A stretch of DNA of 37,427 nt from an uncultured Eubacteriales bacterium (GCA_902781095.1 CACZHW010000025.1:1-37427), one strand, 5' to 3'. Shown: positions 1 to 6,962, counted from the stretch's first letter. The notes: generated by a model from the letters alone, not told the origin. Made by a program: numbers and translations.

Positions 1-45
1 CCCCTGTATATCTCTTGTTTGGTTTTTCTCTTGACATATAACAAC

Positions 46-89
46 ACCCCATTCGTTAGTAGTATACCATACTGTCTAACAAATGGGGT
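46..89. repeat. Near-perfect long hairpin (inverted repeat)
   Basis: Arms ACCCCATTCGTTAG (46-59) and CTAACAAATGGGGT (76-89) are complementary with one mismatch. The loop itself holds a smaller repeat, AGTAT-ACC-ATACT. It lies about 40 bases beyond the stop codon of the minus-strand solute-binding protein gene and has no clear T-tract on either strand. It is therefore not a standard terminator. It could be an operator or the end of an element lying to the left of the window. Function not assigned. Confidence 0.5.
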
Positions 90-129
90 GCGGTTCACCC
101 ACGCGGCCTTTCCTTTATGATCCTGAACC

Positions 130-939
130 TTACGCTGCAGGCGTCTCCGCTTCCGTTTCCGGGCCCGCCACGGGCGCGGCAGTCACATCGTCTCCCAGGG
201 TTTCCACGGACAGCTCCGCCAGCGTCCCCTCCGCTCTCAGTTCCGCGAGGGCTGCGTTCACGCACGCGGCGAGATCCGCCCTGTCCGCGGACACTAGGAA
301 GGATACGGGGAGCGCTTCCTCCGCCTTTGCCGCCACGCGCAGGTCCGCCAGCGGATGCCCGTCCAGATAGGCGAGGAAGGACAGCTCGTCCCACAGGCAG
401 GCGTCCGCCCGCCCGGATACGACCAGCTCCAGCGCCTCCTCCGCCGTTTCGGCCGGAACCGCCGTCACGTCCTGCGGGAGGCCTTCCGGCAGCTGCTCCG
501 CCGCTCCGGTCACGGCCACCCTTGCGCCCGAGAGACCGGCAAAATCCGCAACCGCCTCGTTGTCCCCGCGCACCAGCAGCACGGTCCGGGAATATGCAAA
601 CGGTTCGGTGGCCAGAAAGCCCTGTTCTTCCCCGGCCGGCGGATTCACCCCGAGGGCCAGATCGTACTGCCCGCCGGAGAGCCCCGGCAGCAGTCCGCCT
701 TCCTCCGCTTCGGCAAAGGCCGCCTGCACCGCCATCTTTCCGGCTGTTTCGCGGACCACGGCGCGGTTGAAGAGCGCCAGCGCGCCCGCGTCCTCTTCAT
801 ATTCGCAGAGAACCGACGGGTTTTCCGCCGCCGCGAGCACCTCTCCCTTTGTCCGGATCGCCTCCGGCACCCCTTCGGCCCGGGCCGCTCCGGCAAACAG
901 GAGGGCTGCCGCCAGCACATACAGTCGTTTCAGGCGCAT
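130..939 (-). CDS. Extracellular solute-binding protein, family 3-like (orphan)
   Basis: A 269-residue protein with a Sec signal peptide: positive MRLKR, a hydrophobic core to about residue 19, then A-R-A-E. The rest has the alternating alpha/beta layout of periplasmic-type binding proteins of the SBP_bac_3 class. Examples are the segment with LVRGDNEAVADF, a lobe-crossing region with VSGRADACL, and a final ALAELRAEGTL segment. That last piece is typical of amino-acid binding proteins, where it usually ends in G-x(n)-L-x-K. The C-terminus is an acidic, Pro/Ala/Thr-rich tail. No lipobox cysteine is present, so membrane anchoring is unexplained. No permease or ATPase gene lies beside it, so the ligand cannot be inferred from context. 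The start is supported by AAGGG upstream and a promoter further out. An enzyme-associated or sensory SBP role is possible. Confidence 0.7.
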   Translation of the reverse strand: MRLKRLYVLAAALLFAGAARAEGVPEAIRTKGEVLAAAENPSVLCEYEEDAGALALFNRAVVRETAGKMAVQAAFAEAEEGGLLPGLSGGQYDLALGVNPPAGEEQGFLATEPFAYSRTVLLVRGDNEAVADFAGLSGARVAVTGAAEQLPEGLPQDVTAVPAETAEEALELVVSGRADACLWDELSFLAYLDGHPLADLRVAAKAEEALPVSFLVSADRADLAACVNAALAELRAEGTLAELSVETLGDDVTAAPVAGPETEAETPAA

Positions 940-971
940 ACGTCTTCATCCCTTTCGCATCGTTTTTCTCT

Positions 972-999
972 ATTGTACACCCATTGCAGCCCGCTGCAA
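972..999 (-). promoter_or_regulatory. Putative sigma-A promoter of the solute-binding protein gene
   Basis: On the minus strand TTGCAG (994-999) is followed after 16 bases by TACAAT (972-977). This lies about 33 bases upstream of the start codon at 939. Confidence 0.5.
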
Positions 1000-1020
1000 A
1001 TCCCTTCCGGATTCCCTTAT

Positions 1021-1047
1021 GAAAAGAGCGGCGCTCAGAAGCGCCGC
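1021..1047 (-). terminator. Intrinsic terminator overlapping the end of the Gly-rich protein gene
   Basis: Reading the minus strand, GCGGCGCT (1040-1047), loop TCTG, AGCGCCGC (1028-1035), then TCTTTTC. The hairpin overlaps the last codons and stop of the gene ending at 1035. Confidence 0.7.
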
Positions 1048-1328
1048 CCCGTGCTCGATCCGCGGGAGCCGCCGCTGCGGCCGAAGCTGCCGCCGCCAAA
1101 GCCTCCCATGCCGCCCATGCCACCGAAGCCGCCGAATCCTCCGCCCATCGGGGGCCGGGGACCGAAGCCCCGCGGGCCAAAGCCGCCCATCGGCGGACGG
1201 CGTCCGTAATGATACGGGCCGTAGAAGCCGCCGCCCCAGAAGGGGTCCAGCGGCGGCCGGCGATAAACCCTGCGGCGCGGACGGAAGAGTACAGACAGGA
1301 TGAACAGGAAGAACAGAAGCTCCAACAT
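1035..1328 (-). CDS. Small Gly/Arg/Met-rich protein with N-terminal membrane helix, under a Mn2+ riboswitch
   Basis: A 97-residue protein of unknown function. Residues 1-15 form a short hydrophobic segment (MLELLFFLFILSVLF), followed by a basic patch RPRRRVYRR. A low-complexity tail made of Gly, Phe, Pro, Met and Arg follows, with repeats such as GGFGGMGGMGGFGGG. This fits a membrane-anchored protein with a disordered Gly-rich domain. AGGAGG stands 7 bases before the ATG. The gene is the only one downstream of the yybP-ykoY (Mn2+) riboswitch at 1417-1519 and ends in its own terminator, so it is a monocistronic, probably Mn2+-induced unit. Known targets of this riboswitch are mostly Mn2+ exporters (MntP, TerC/UPF0016 families, P-type ATPases). 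This protein matches none of them. Direct metal handling is inference only. Confidence 0.7.
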   Translation of the reverse strand: MLELLFFLFILSVLFRPRRRVYRRPPLDPFWGGGFYGPYHYGRRPPMGGFGPRGFGPRPPMGGGFGGFGGMGGMGGFGGGSFGRSGGSRGSSTGRRF

Positions 1329-1384
1329 ATCGCTACCTCCTGGCTTTCGCCGGTCCGGGATGGATTGCTGCGGCTGCAGGTTCT

Positions 1385-1423
1385 AAAAAAGACCCGCACC
1401 ATGACCGCGTCACAGTGCAAGTC
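1385..1423 (-). terminator. Riboswitch expression-platform terminator
   Basis: On the minus strand GACTTGCACTGTGAC (1409-1423), loop GCG, GTCATGGTGCGGGTC (1391-1405), then a run of six T (1385-1390). Its 5' arm overlaps the 3' strand of aptamer stem P1 (1417-1421), so aptamer folding and termination are mutually exclusive. Confidence 0.85.
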
Positions 1424-1519
1424 TTGCCTTCTCATTTGAACCGGATACCGGGTTCCCTGCCCGGCATCGGGTGTCGGCCTCAAACCCGCCGGTCACCCGG
1501 CGTCTGGCTACTCCCTTGC
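1417..1519 (-). promoter_or_regulatory. yybP-ykoY manganese riboswitch aptamer
   Basis: On the minus strand the segment opens with GCAAGGGAGTAGCC and closes with GGCAAGACTTGC. These are the two conserved loop-containing strands of the yybP-ykoY (Mn2+) aptamer, joined by P1 pairing GCAAG with CTTGC. Between them are GC-rich stems, including CGCCGGGTGACCGGCG. Ligand binding in this class stabilises P1. Here P1 formation sequesters the start of the terminator stem, so Mn2+ should switch transcription on. A promoter lies directly upstream (1529-1557). The regulated gene is the Gly-rich small protein at 1035-1328. Identification rests on the conserved loops plus the switch architecture, read by eye. 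Confidence 0.88.
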
Positions 1520-1528
1520 TGTTGGATT

Positions 1529-1557
1529 ATCGTACCATACTCCCCGGCCCCTGTCAA
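1529..1557 (-). promoter_or_regulatory. Sigma-A promoter of the riboswitch transcript
   Basis: Minus strand TTGACA (1552-1557), 17-base spacer, TACGAT (1529-1534). The predicted transcript would start about 1522, just before the aptamer. Confidence 0.75.
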
Positions 1558-1642
1558 GACTTCTTGATAAATTTTTTCAGTTTCTGATTTATTTTGACTT
1601 TTAATCTTATGATACCCGGCAAAGCCCAGAAGAAAAATACTG

Positions 1643-1672
1643 TTGCGCCTGACAGCCCTCTTTGTTTAAAAT
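1643..1672 (+). promoter_or_regulatory. Weak candidate promoter of the TetR gene
   Basis: TTGCGC (1643-1648) is followed after 17-18 bases by TTAAAA/TAAAAT (1666-1672). It is the best sigma-A-like pair in the 1558-1725 gap. Nothing else was recognised in that stretch. Confidence 0.35.
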
Positions 1673-1725
1673 AGATAGTATGAACAGTAAATTAACGCGA
1701 TGGGAAGATCGGAGGCTTGTCAGCT

Positions 1726-2262
1726 ATGGAAAAAGCATCTGCCAGAGAAAGGATTGCGGGCGCCTGCATGGCGCTGCTGGAAACCACCTCTCTGGAATCA
1801 ATGAAGACGCAGGACCTGATGGAGAAGGCCGGCATCTCCCGTTCCACCTTCTACCGGCTCTTTGCCGACAAGTTCGAGGTCGCCAACTGGATTTACCAGC
1901 GGGAGACGGAAAAGATCATCCGCGATTATCCGGATCTGAAAAACTGGAACGAATGGTCCCTGGTCCTGCATAACTACATGCGGGCACATAAAAAGTTCTT
2001 CCGGAACATCGCAGGGTATACCGGGCAGAATTCATTCCGGGATTTTCTCTGTCGCTACTTTGCCGGCAACGTCCTTAAATACCGGACAGGCGGAGACAGC
2101 GAAGTGACCGAAGAACAGCGGTTCGCCGTTCAGGCTTTTTCCCTCGTCGGCGCCCAGACGACCGTCGATTGGATTCAGAACGGCTTCCAGCCGGATGACG
2201 AAACCCTTCTTGGGTGGCTGAACGCGTGCATACCGCCCTGTATCCGTTCCTTCTATCAATAA
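1726..2262 (+). CDS. TetR/AcrR family transcriptional regulator
   Basis: A 178-residue DNA-binding repressor. The N-terminal 50 residues form the TetR helix-turn-helix domain: AGACMALLE, then TQDLMEKAGISRSTFYRLFADKFE split over helices 2-4. The rest is a helical ligand-binding/dimerisation domain without an assignable ligand. I chose ATG 1726 because GGAGG (1711-1715) is spaced 10 bases from it. An upstream TTG at 1717 is only one base from that site. The gene is convergent with the FAD-reductase gene and separated from it by a terminator. It may control the neighbouring FMN/FAD operon or something outside the window; no matching operator could be tied to it. Confidence 0.88.
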   Translation: MEKASARERIAGACMALLETTSLESMKTQDLMEKAGISRSTFYRLFADKFEVANWIYQRETEKIIRDYPDLKNWNEWSLVLHNYMRAHKKFFRNIAGYTGQNSFRDFLCRYFAGNVLKYRTGGDSEVTEEQRFAVQAFSLVGAQTTVDWIQNGFQPDDETLLGWLNACIPPCIRSFYQ

Positions 2263-2265
2263 AGC

Positions 2266-2296
2266 GACAGGCACCCGGAAAAGGGTGCCTGTCTTT
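2266..2296 (+). terminator. Intrinsic terminator after the TetR gene
   Basis: GACAGGCACCC (2266-2276), loop GGAAAA, GGGTGCCTGTC (2283-2293), TTT. The stem is perfect over 11 bp. It separates the convergent TetR and FAD-protein genes. Confidence 0.8.
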
Positions 2297-2310
2297 GATC
2301 GATCTGTCTG

Positions 2311-3807
2311 TCAGTGGGATTCCAATTGGCTGCACGCCGTTCCGGCCGTGTCGCCCAGGGCCAGTGCGCCCTGGAGAGCAGCGATCAGGATCTTGGTAGG
2401 CTGTCCCACGTCGCCTGCATGGTACAGGCGCGGGATGGGATTACCCTGCCAGTCAAGGGTTTCACCGTTTGGGCCGCCCTGCAGGCCGCCGATGGTGTAA
2501 ACCATGGTGGGCAGAATCTGCGCCGCATAGTACGGTCCCTCGCCGATGGGATCGAGGTAGAATTCGGAGCGGCCGAAGGCGTCGTTCGTCTCCGCGCACC
2601 CTGCGTTGTAAGTTTCGATGGTCTTCTTCAGGTTCTCCACGTCGATCGGCTCGTTGCCGCTCTGAGCGGCCAGCTTCTCGACCAGTTCCTCGATCGTATC
2701 CGCCTTGACGAACCAGCCCTTTTCCAATTCTGCCTGATTGTCTTCGCTCCAGTTGTAAAGGTTATACATGGAGGCGTAACCGCACCAGTAGTCGCGCGGG
2801 CCGATGGGGCCGGCCTCGAACATCGCCTCATCGAAGATCACATACATGGGCAGGTTGAAATACCCGTTGTAAATCGGGAACGTGCCGTCATACGCGAGGA
2901 AGGGCATCTGGCACTTGCTGTGCACGATGTACATCTCTTCATCCATGAAGCGCTCACCCTTCGTATTGACGAAGATGCGGGAGTCCGGCCCAAGGGAGGG
3001 CGCCATGTGCAGGATGGCCGTACCCATTTCGTCGCTCGCCTTCTTGTAGGAGTAGCCGTACCATTCGATCTGCTGGTTGCTGACGCCGTCCAGCGCCGCA
3101 CCGGCTTCCAGCGCCATCAGCAGGCCGTCGCCCGTCTGGGTCGGCGCACCCGCCAGCGCATAGTCGATCATATCCGCAAAGTGGAAGCGGGTCATGAGGT
3201 CCTTGTTCGCCGCGTAACCGCCGGTGCACAGGATAACGCCCTTGTTGGCGCGCACAAACAGATCGCTTCCGTCCGCCTGGGTGCACTGCACGCCGAAAAC
3301 CTCCTTCGTCTGGGGATCGGAGATCAGCTTCACAGCGGGGGTCTCATAGAGCACTTCGATGCCCATCGCCTCGATGTTGGCCACAACAGCCTTGTAGAAG
3401 CCCATACCGTAGCCTTCGGAAGTGGAGTTGGTGATCTTGAGGCCGTTGTCGGTCAGCCAGTTCAGCAGCTCATTCTCCTTGTCGAAGAGCTTCTGGGCCT
3501 CGTCCTGAGTCAACCGGCCTTCAGCGCTGGCAAAAATCTCATCCACTGTATAGGGCTTGATAAAGCCCATGCTGCTCGGCGCGGAGCCGCCCGCAAATTC
3601 CTTGCTGGCCTTCTCCACGATGATGGTGCTGGCGCCGTTTTCCTTGGCTGCCTTGGCAGCCATCGCGCCTGCCGGGCCGAAGCCCACCACGACGACATCC
3701 GCGTCCCTGTCCCACTCAGGCATCCAGGACGGCGTTCCCTCCGCCACGGCCAGTACTGCCACGAGGAGCAGCGCCACGGAAAGGGCGATTCCTGCGATTC
3801 TCTTCAT
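2311..3807 (-). CDS. Secreted FAD-dependent fumarate-reductase-like flavoprotein (FAD_binding_2)
   Basis: A 498-residue flavoprotein of the fumarate reductase/urocanate reductase/succinate dehydrogenase flavoprotein class. It has a signal peptide (MKRIAGIALSV, hydrophobic to about residue 22, then AVAEG). The FAD-binding Rossmann motif follows, VVVGFGPAGAMAA. Other family landmarks are SAPSSMGF, GVILCTGGYAANKD, AGAPTQTGDGLLMAL, and a C-terminal FAD-contact region HAGDVGQP..IAALQGALALG. It likely reduces a small unsaturated acid outside the membrane; the substrate is not readable. Such enzymes often carry their own FMN_bind domain. Here that domain is the separate gene 25 bases upstream. The start is set by GGAGG plus the signal peptide; a longer frame to 3921 has no such support. 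Ends convergently with the TetR gene. Confidence 0.87.
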   Translation of the reverse strand: MKRIAGIALSVALLLVAVLAVAEGTPSWMPEWDRDADVVVVGFGPAGAMAAKAAKENGASTIIVEKASKEFAGGSAPSSMGFIKPYTVDEIFASAEGRLTQDEAQKLFDKENELLNWLTDNGLKITNSTSEGYGMGFYKAVVANIEAMGIEVLYETPAVKLISDPQTKEVFGVQCTQADGSDLFVRANKGVILCTGGYAANKDLMTRFHFADMIDYALAGAPTQTGDGLLMALEAGAALDGVSNQQIEWYGYSYKKASDEMGTAILHMAPSLGPDSRIFVNTKGERFMDEEMYIVHSKCQMPFLAYDGTFPIYNGYFNLPMYVIFDEAMFEAGPIGPRDYWCGYASMYNLYNWSEDNQAELEKGWFVKADTIEELVEKLAAQSGNEPIDVENLKKTIETYNAGCAETNDAFGRSEFYLDPIGEGPYYAAQILPTMVYTIGGLQGGPNGETLDWQGNPIPRLYHAGDVGQPTKILIAALQGALALGDTAGTACSQLESH

Positions 3808-3832
3808 ACGATTTCCTCCGTTCTCTCTCTCT

Positions 3833-4462
3833 TTATTTGGAAGCGGCCACGGCCTGTGCCACCGCTTCATTGAGCGCATTGCAGGTGATCGTCGCACCGG
3901 TGATGGCGTCCACCGCTTCACCGTTGCTCTCGATGAGTTTCGGAATCTGCTGATTCAGCGCCGCCACACCGATCTCCTCGGATTCATGGGCCTCCACGAC
4001 GTCGATGGCCGTAATCTTTCCGTCCGCGATAGCCGCCTTCACCATCACACGGCCGCCAAGGCCGTTCTCACTGATGCCCAGATACTCGTTTTCTGAAAGC
4101 TGCACGGCTGCCGCCGGATCAAAGCCGGTCGCCTCTTCCACCGCCTGCTGCACCGCACCCTTGAAGGCGATGCTGGAGAGTGTGGCGCCCGAAACGGAAT
4201 CCACATCCGTGGAATTGGCCGCCACGATGTCCTTGGTCAGCTGCAGGATCGCCGTCGTACCCAAGCCACGGGTCTCCTTTTGTTCGACCGTCTTGATGGA
4301 CTTGATGGTATCGCCGTCCATGGTCACGGCCACGCGGATGGTGCCGCCGACACCGTGATCGTTCTGTCCGTAAAAGACGCCCTCGTCCGCCGCCGCTCCA
4401 ACGCACAGGGCCAGCAAAAGCGCCGTCAGGACGAGCAGTCCCGCTTTCCTTTTTCCGTACAT
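3833..4462 (-). CDS. Secreted double FMN-binding domain protein (covalent flavin carrier)
   Basis: A 209-residue exported protein: signal peptide to about residue 26 (GAAADEG), then two tandem FMN_bind domains, about 30-112 and 120-209. Each ends with the flavinylation motif recognised by ApbE-type FMN transferases. These are DSVSGATLSS (target Thr94) and DAITGATITC (target Thr191). This family passes electrons from the membrane to extracytosolic reductases. It is the first gene of a two-gene operon with the FAD flavoprotein 25 bases downstream, so it is the likely electron donor. AGGAGG precedes the ATG at 4462. No apbE or membrane electron-entry gene lies in the window. A cysteine at residue 20 is not in a proper lipobox, so anchoring is unclear. 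Confidence 0.88.
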   Translation of the reverse strand: MYGKRKAGLLVLTALLLALCVGAAADEGVFYGQNDHGVGGTIRVAVTMDGDTIKSIKTVEQKETRGLGTTAILQLTKDIVAANSTDVDSVSGATLSSIAFKGAVQQAVEEATGFDPAAAVQLSENEYLGISENGLGGRVMVKAAIADGKITAIDVVEAHESEEIGVAALNQQIPKLIESNGEAVDAITGATITCNALNEAVAQAVAASK

Positions 4463-4536
4463 GCCGATTCCTCCTCTTGATCGCTTCAGGGTTCCTTTTG
4501 ATAGACAGTATAATAACGATCTCGTCCGCAAAAAAG

Positions 4537-4596
4537 AAACGAAACGGCGATTTGTCCCACCAGGCTGAGGCTTTGGAACAAATCGCCGTTTTGTTT
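4537..4596. repeat. 19-bp inverted repeat upstream of the FMN/FAD operon
   Basis: Arms 4537-4555 and 4578-4596 are complementary except for one G-T pair, with a 22-base spacer. The core is GGCGATTTGT/ACAAATCGCC. It lies between the divergent FMN-protein and AbrB-type genes. The inner half-site GATTTGT/ACAAATC recurs in the second palindrome at 4654-4680, which argues for a shared binding protein. It lacks a T-tract adjacent to coding ends, so a terminator role is unlikely. Confidence 0.6.
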
Positions 4597-4633
4597 CATC
4601 TCGGCAAAATACCGTTATACTCCGGACCGCCCT

Positions 4634-4662
4634 TGACTTTTCCTGCAGTCCATAGTATGATT
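4634..4662 (+). promoter_or_regulatory. Sigma-A promoter of the AbrB-type regulator/glycosyltransferase operon
   Basis: TTGACT (4634-4639), 17-base spacer, TATGAT (4657-4662). The -10 is embedded in the palindrome 4654-4680. GAGGAGG follows, about 10 bases before ATG 4700. Confidence 0.8.
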
Positions 4663-4680
4663 TGTAATACAAATCATACT
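4654..4680. promoter_or_regulatory. Perfect palindromic operator over the -10 region
   Basis: AGTATGATTTGT (4654-4665), AAT, ACAAATCATACT (4669-4680): 12-bp arms with no mismatch. It covers the -10 and start site of the regulator gene, the classic position for autorepression. It shares GATTTGT/ACAAATC with the 4537-4596 repeat. Confidence 0.75.
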
Positions 4681-4699
4681 TTCAGAGGAGGACACAGCC

Positions 4700-4921
4700 A
4701 TGAAAGCGCCGCAGGGCAAATACGCGTGGACGGCCACCGTCGGAGAAAAGGGACAGATCGTCATCCCCAAGCAGGCCAGGGAGCTCTTCGGCATCCGGCC
4801 CGGAGACACCCTGCTGCTGCTCGGCGACGAAAGGCGCGGGATCGCGATTCCCCCGAAGGGCGCCTTCTCGGAGCTCTTTGCAGCCGCCTTTGAGGCGAAG
4901 GACGGCGGTGAGCAGCCGTGA
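4700..4921 (+). CDS. AbrB/MazE/SpoVT-family DNA-binding protein
   Basis: A 73-residue swapped-hairpin DNA-binding protein. Residues about 11-46 carry the family signature: TVGEKGQIVIPKQARELFGI, then PGDTLLLLG. The C-terminal 25 residues (AFSELFAAAFEAK) form a short helix that could serve dimerisation or partner binding. It is the first gene of an operon. Its stop overlaps the GTG start of the glycosyltransferase by four bases (GTGA), so the two are translationally coupled. The palindrome over its own promoter makes autoregulation likely. MazE-type antitoxins share the fold, but the neighbour is an enzyme, not a toxin, so a dedicated transcription factor is the better reading. Confidence 0.85.
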   Translation: MKAPQGKYAWTATVGEKGQIVIPKQARELFGIRPGDTLLLLGDERRGIAIPPKGAFSELFAAAFEAKDGGEQP

Positions 4922-6078
4922 AGGTCGCCTGGTTCTGCATCCCTGCGCACGGGCACACCAACCCCTCGCTGCAGGTCGTAAGGGAACTGACGGCCGCCGG
5001 TCATCAGGTCTTCTTCTTCTCCTTTGCGCCGTTCCGGGAGAAGGTCGAGGCGGCCGGCGCCGTGTTTGTCGGCTGCGACGGGTATGATTTCGAGATGGAA
5101 GACCGGCAGAACGCGGACCGGGTCGGGAAGGACAAGGCGTTCGCGACGGAGCTGCTCGTCTCCTCCACCCTCGCCCTCGACGAAATGACGACACAAAAAA
5201 TCGGAGAGATCCGGCCGGATGTGATCGTCTCCGATTCTGTCGCCTTTTGGGGAAAACTCGTCGCCCTGAAACACGGAATCCCCTACGTGTGTTCCACGAC
5301 CACCTTCGCCTTTAACCGCTTCTCGGCCCGGTACATGAGGGAGACGCCGTGGGACACCGTCAAAATGCTCCTCGCCCTGCCCCACATCCGGCGGCAGATC
5401 CGCCGCCTGCAGGAGCGGGGTTACCCTGTCCGGAGCATCCTGGATATCGTGCAGAACGACAACGAAACCAACACGATCGTTTACACGTCAAAGCTCTTTC
5501 AGCCGTGCGCGGACACCTTCTCCGGCCGCTACCGCTTCATCGGGCCGCTTCTGCGCCCCGTTCGGGAGCCCTTCGCCAAGACGGCGGAGAAGACCGTATA
5601 CGTCTCCCTGGGCACGGTAAACCGGAACCGGGACTTTTACCGGAACTGCATCCGTGCCCTTTCGCACACGGGCTGGCAGGTCATCGTCTCCCTGGGCGCC
5701 AACCCGGAGCGGTTTGAAGACCTGCCGGACAACGTGCAGGTTTACGAATCCGTCGACCAGATGGCTGCGCTGTCCGTCGCAGACGCCTTCATCACCCACT
5801 GCGGCATGAATTCCGCGTCCGAAGGGCTGTACTACCGGGTCCCGCTGGTGCTCTGCCCGCAGACGCCGGAGCAGGGCGCCGTAGCCCGGCGGACAGAGGA
5901 GCTGGGCGCCGGCCTGCGGCTGCAGTCCATCTCGGAGGAGGCCATCCTGAAGGCCGTGCAAAAAGTGCTGACGGACCCCGCTTTTAAAGAAAATGCGGCG
6001 CGGGTCTCCGACAGCTTTCATGCCTGCGGCGGCACGGCGGAAGCCAGGGCCTTTCTGGAAGGCCTGGCCGCAGGGTAA
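4918..6078 (+). CDS. GT1-family (macrolide/UGT-type) glycosyltransferase
   Basis: A 386-residue GT-B fold enzyme that moves a sugar from a nucleotide donor to a small acceptor. The N-terminal domain begins KVAWFCIPAHGHTNPSL, with the HGHxNP acceptor-side histidine. The C-terminal domain opens with VYVSLGTVNRNRDFY. It holds the donor-binding box around THCGMNSASEGLYYRVPLVL and PQTPEQ. Both parts are typical of the MGT/YjiC/UGT group used on macrolides, flavonoids or lipids. The acceptor is unknown. GTG start overlaps the upstream regulator stop, so expression follows the AbrB-type gene. It ends eight bases from the convergent SH3 gene. Roles in detoxifying antibiotics or building a glycolipid are both possible. 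Confidence 0.88.
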   Translation: MKVAWFCIPAHGHTNPSLQVVRELTAAGHQVFFFSFAPFREKVEAAGAVFVGCDGYDFEMEDRQNADRVGKDKAFATELLVSSTLALDEMTTQKIGEIRPDVIVSDSVAFWGKLVALKHGIPYVCSTTTFAFNRFSARYMRETPWDTVKMLLALPHIRRQIRRLQERGYPVRSILDIVQNDNETNTIVYTSKLFQPCADTFSGRYRFIGPLLRPVREPFAKTAEKTVYVSLGTVNRNRDFYRNCIRALSHTGWQVIVSLGANPERFEDLPDNVQVYESVDQMAALSVADAFITHCGMNSASEGLYYRVPLVLCPQTPEQGAVARRTEELGAGLRLQSISEEAILKAVQKVLTDPAFKENAARVSDSFHACGGTAEARAFLEGLAAG

Positions 6079-6086
6079 GCGCGGGA

Positions 6087-6899
6087 TCAGCGGATCATCT
6101 TGGGCGAGACGAAACCGGTCTTCCCGTTTGGCAGGCGGATTTCCACCCAGCCGTTCTCCGCGGTGGAGAGCAGCGGATAGCTCTCCCCGCCGAAGGCCCA
6201 GCCGATGGCCTCGCCCGACTTGGACGGCGTCTGGCGGACGTTGACCGCCTTTCCATCCCGGATCCGTACGGTGAGCGTCATCTCCTGCTCCGCCGCCGGT
6301 TCGGGGGTCGGCGTCGCCGCCGGGCGCAGCACCTTTTCATAGGCCGCAAGAAGCGAAGCGTCGCCCGTCAGCCACAGCGTCGTCCGCCCGTCCTCGAAAA
6401 AGCGGACTGCCAGACCCTCCTCCTTTGCGCCGCCGTCCGCGACCGGGAAGGCGAAGCGCAGCACGTCCATCCGCGTTTCGCCTTCCAGCGACAGCACGCG
6501 GTAGTCAGCCGCCTCAAAGCTGCCGGGGGTAAACCCGGAGACGTAGACGTGCTCCCGACCGGACTCCTGCAGGCCGCCGAGCAGCCGGAAGCCGCGCAGC
6601 AGCGCCTTCTGCTGTCCGCCGCGCACGCCCCTGTCCGCGGACAGGTCGGAGGCGCCTTCCGCCTCCTGCAGGCAGACCGAGTTCATCAACCGGCCGCCGT
6701 CAAAAGGCACGCCGGCCGCGACGAGCGTCTCCCCGGAGAAAACCGTCTGCGCCGTCCCGGCCCAGGCGTTGAACGCCTCCGTCAGACGCCTGGCGAAGCT
6801 GTTCCCGAAGACGAGCCCGACCGGCTCCACCTGCGCCGCAGCAACGGCCCACGCAAGGCAGAACAGCAGTGCGGATACGACCAATCCCTTCTTTTTCAT
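6087..6899 (-). CDS. Secreted SH3b-domain protein
   Basis: A 270-residue exported protein. Signal peptide: MKKKG followed by a hydrophobic run to about residue 21. The middle 170 residues (GNSFARRLTEAFNAWAG, later LRFAFPVADGG and TTLWLTGDASLLAAYE) match no family I recognise. After an Ala-Thr-Pro linker, the last 65 residues form a bacterial SH3 domain with the hallmark VNVRQTPS and WVEIRLPNGKTGFV. Such domains usually bind cell wall. A role at the wall is inferred from that domain only. It is convergent with the glycosyltransferase and lies downstream of the tannase-like gene, separated by a terminator-like hairpin. Confidence 0.75.
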   Translation of the reverse strand: MKKKGLVVSALLFCLAWAVAAAQVEPVGLVFGNSFARRLTEAFNAWAGTAQTVFSGETLVAAGVPFDGGRLMNSVCLQEAEGASDLSADRGVRGGQQKALLRGFRLLGGLQESGREHVYVSGFTPGSFEAADYRVLSLEGETRMDVLRFAFPVADGGAKEEGLAVRFFEDGRTTLWLTGDASLLAAYEKVLRPAATPTPEPAAEQEMTLTVRIRDGKAVNVRQTPSKSGEAIGWAFGGESYPLLSTAENGWVEIRLPNGKTGFVSPKMIR

Positions 6900-6926
6900 T
6901 TCCGCTTCCGACCTTTCATATCGTAT

Positions 6927-6962
6927 AAAAATGCTTACCGGTTTCCATAACCGGTAAGCATT
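6927..6962 (-). terminator. Hairpin terminator after the tannase-like gene
   Basis: Arms AATGCTTACCGGTT (6930-6943) and AACCGGTAAGCATT (6949-6962) are perfect over 14 bp with loop TCCAT. On the minus strand the 3' arm runs into TTTTATA, fitting termination of the gene ending at 7014. The tannase-like gene's own last codons repeat the core AACCGGTAA. Confidence 0.7.

Noticed and set aside
4700..6078. MazE-type toxin-antitoxin module
   Set aside because: The partner gene is a full GT1 glycosyltransferase, not a MazF or other toxin.
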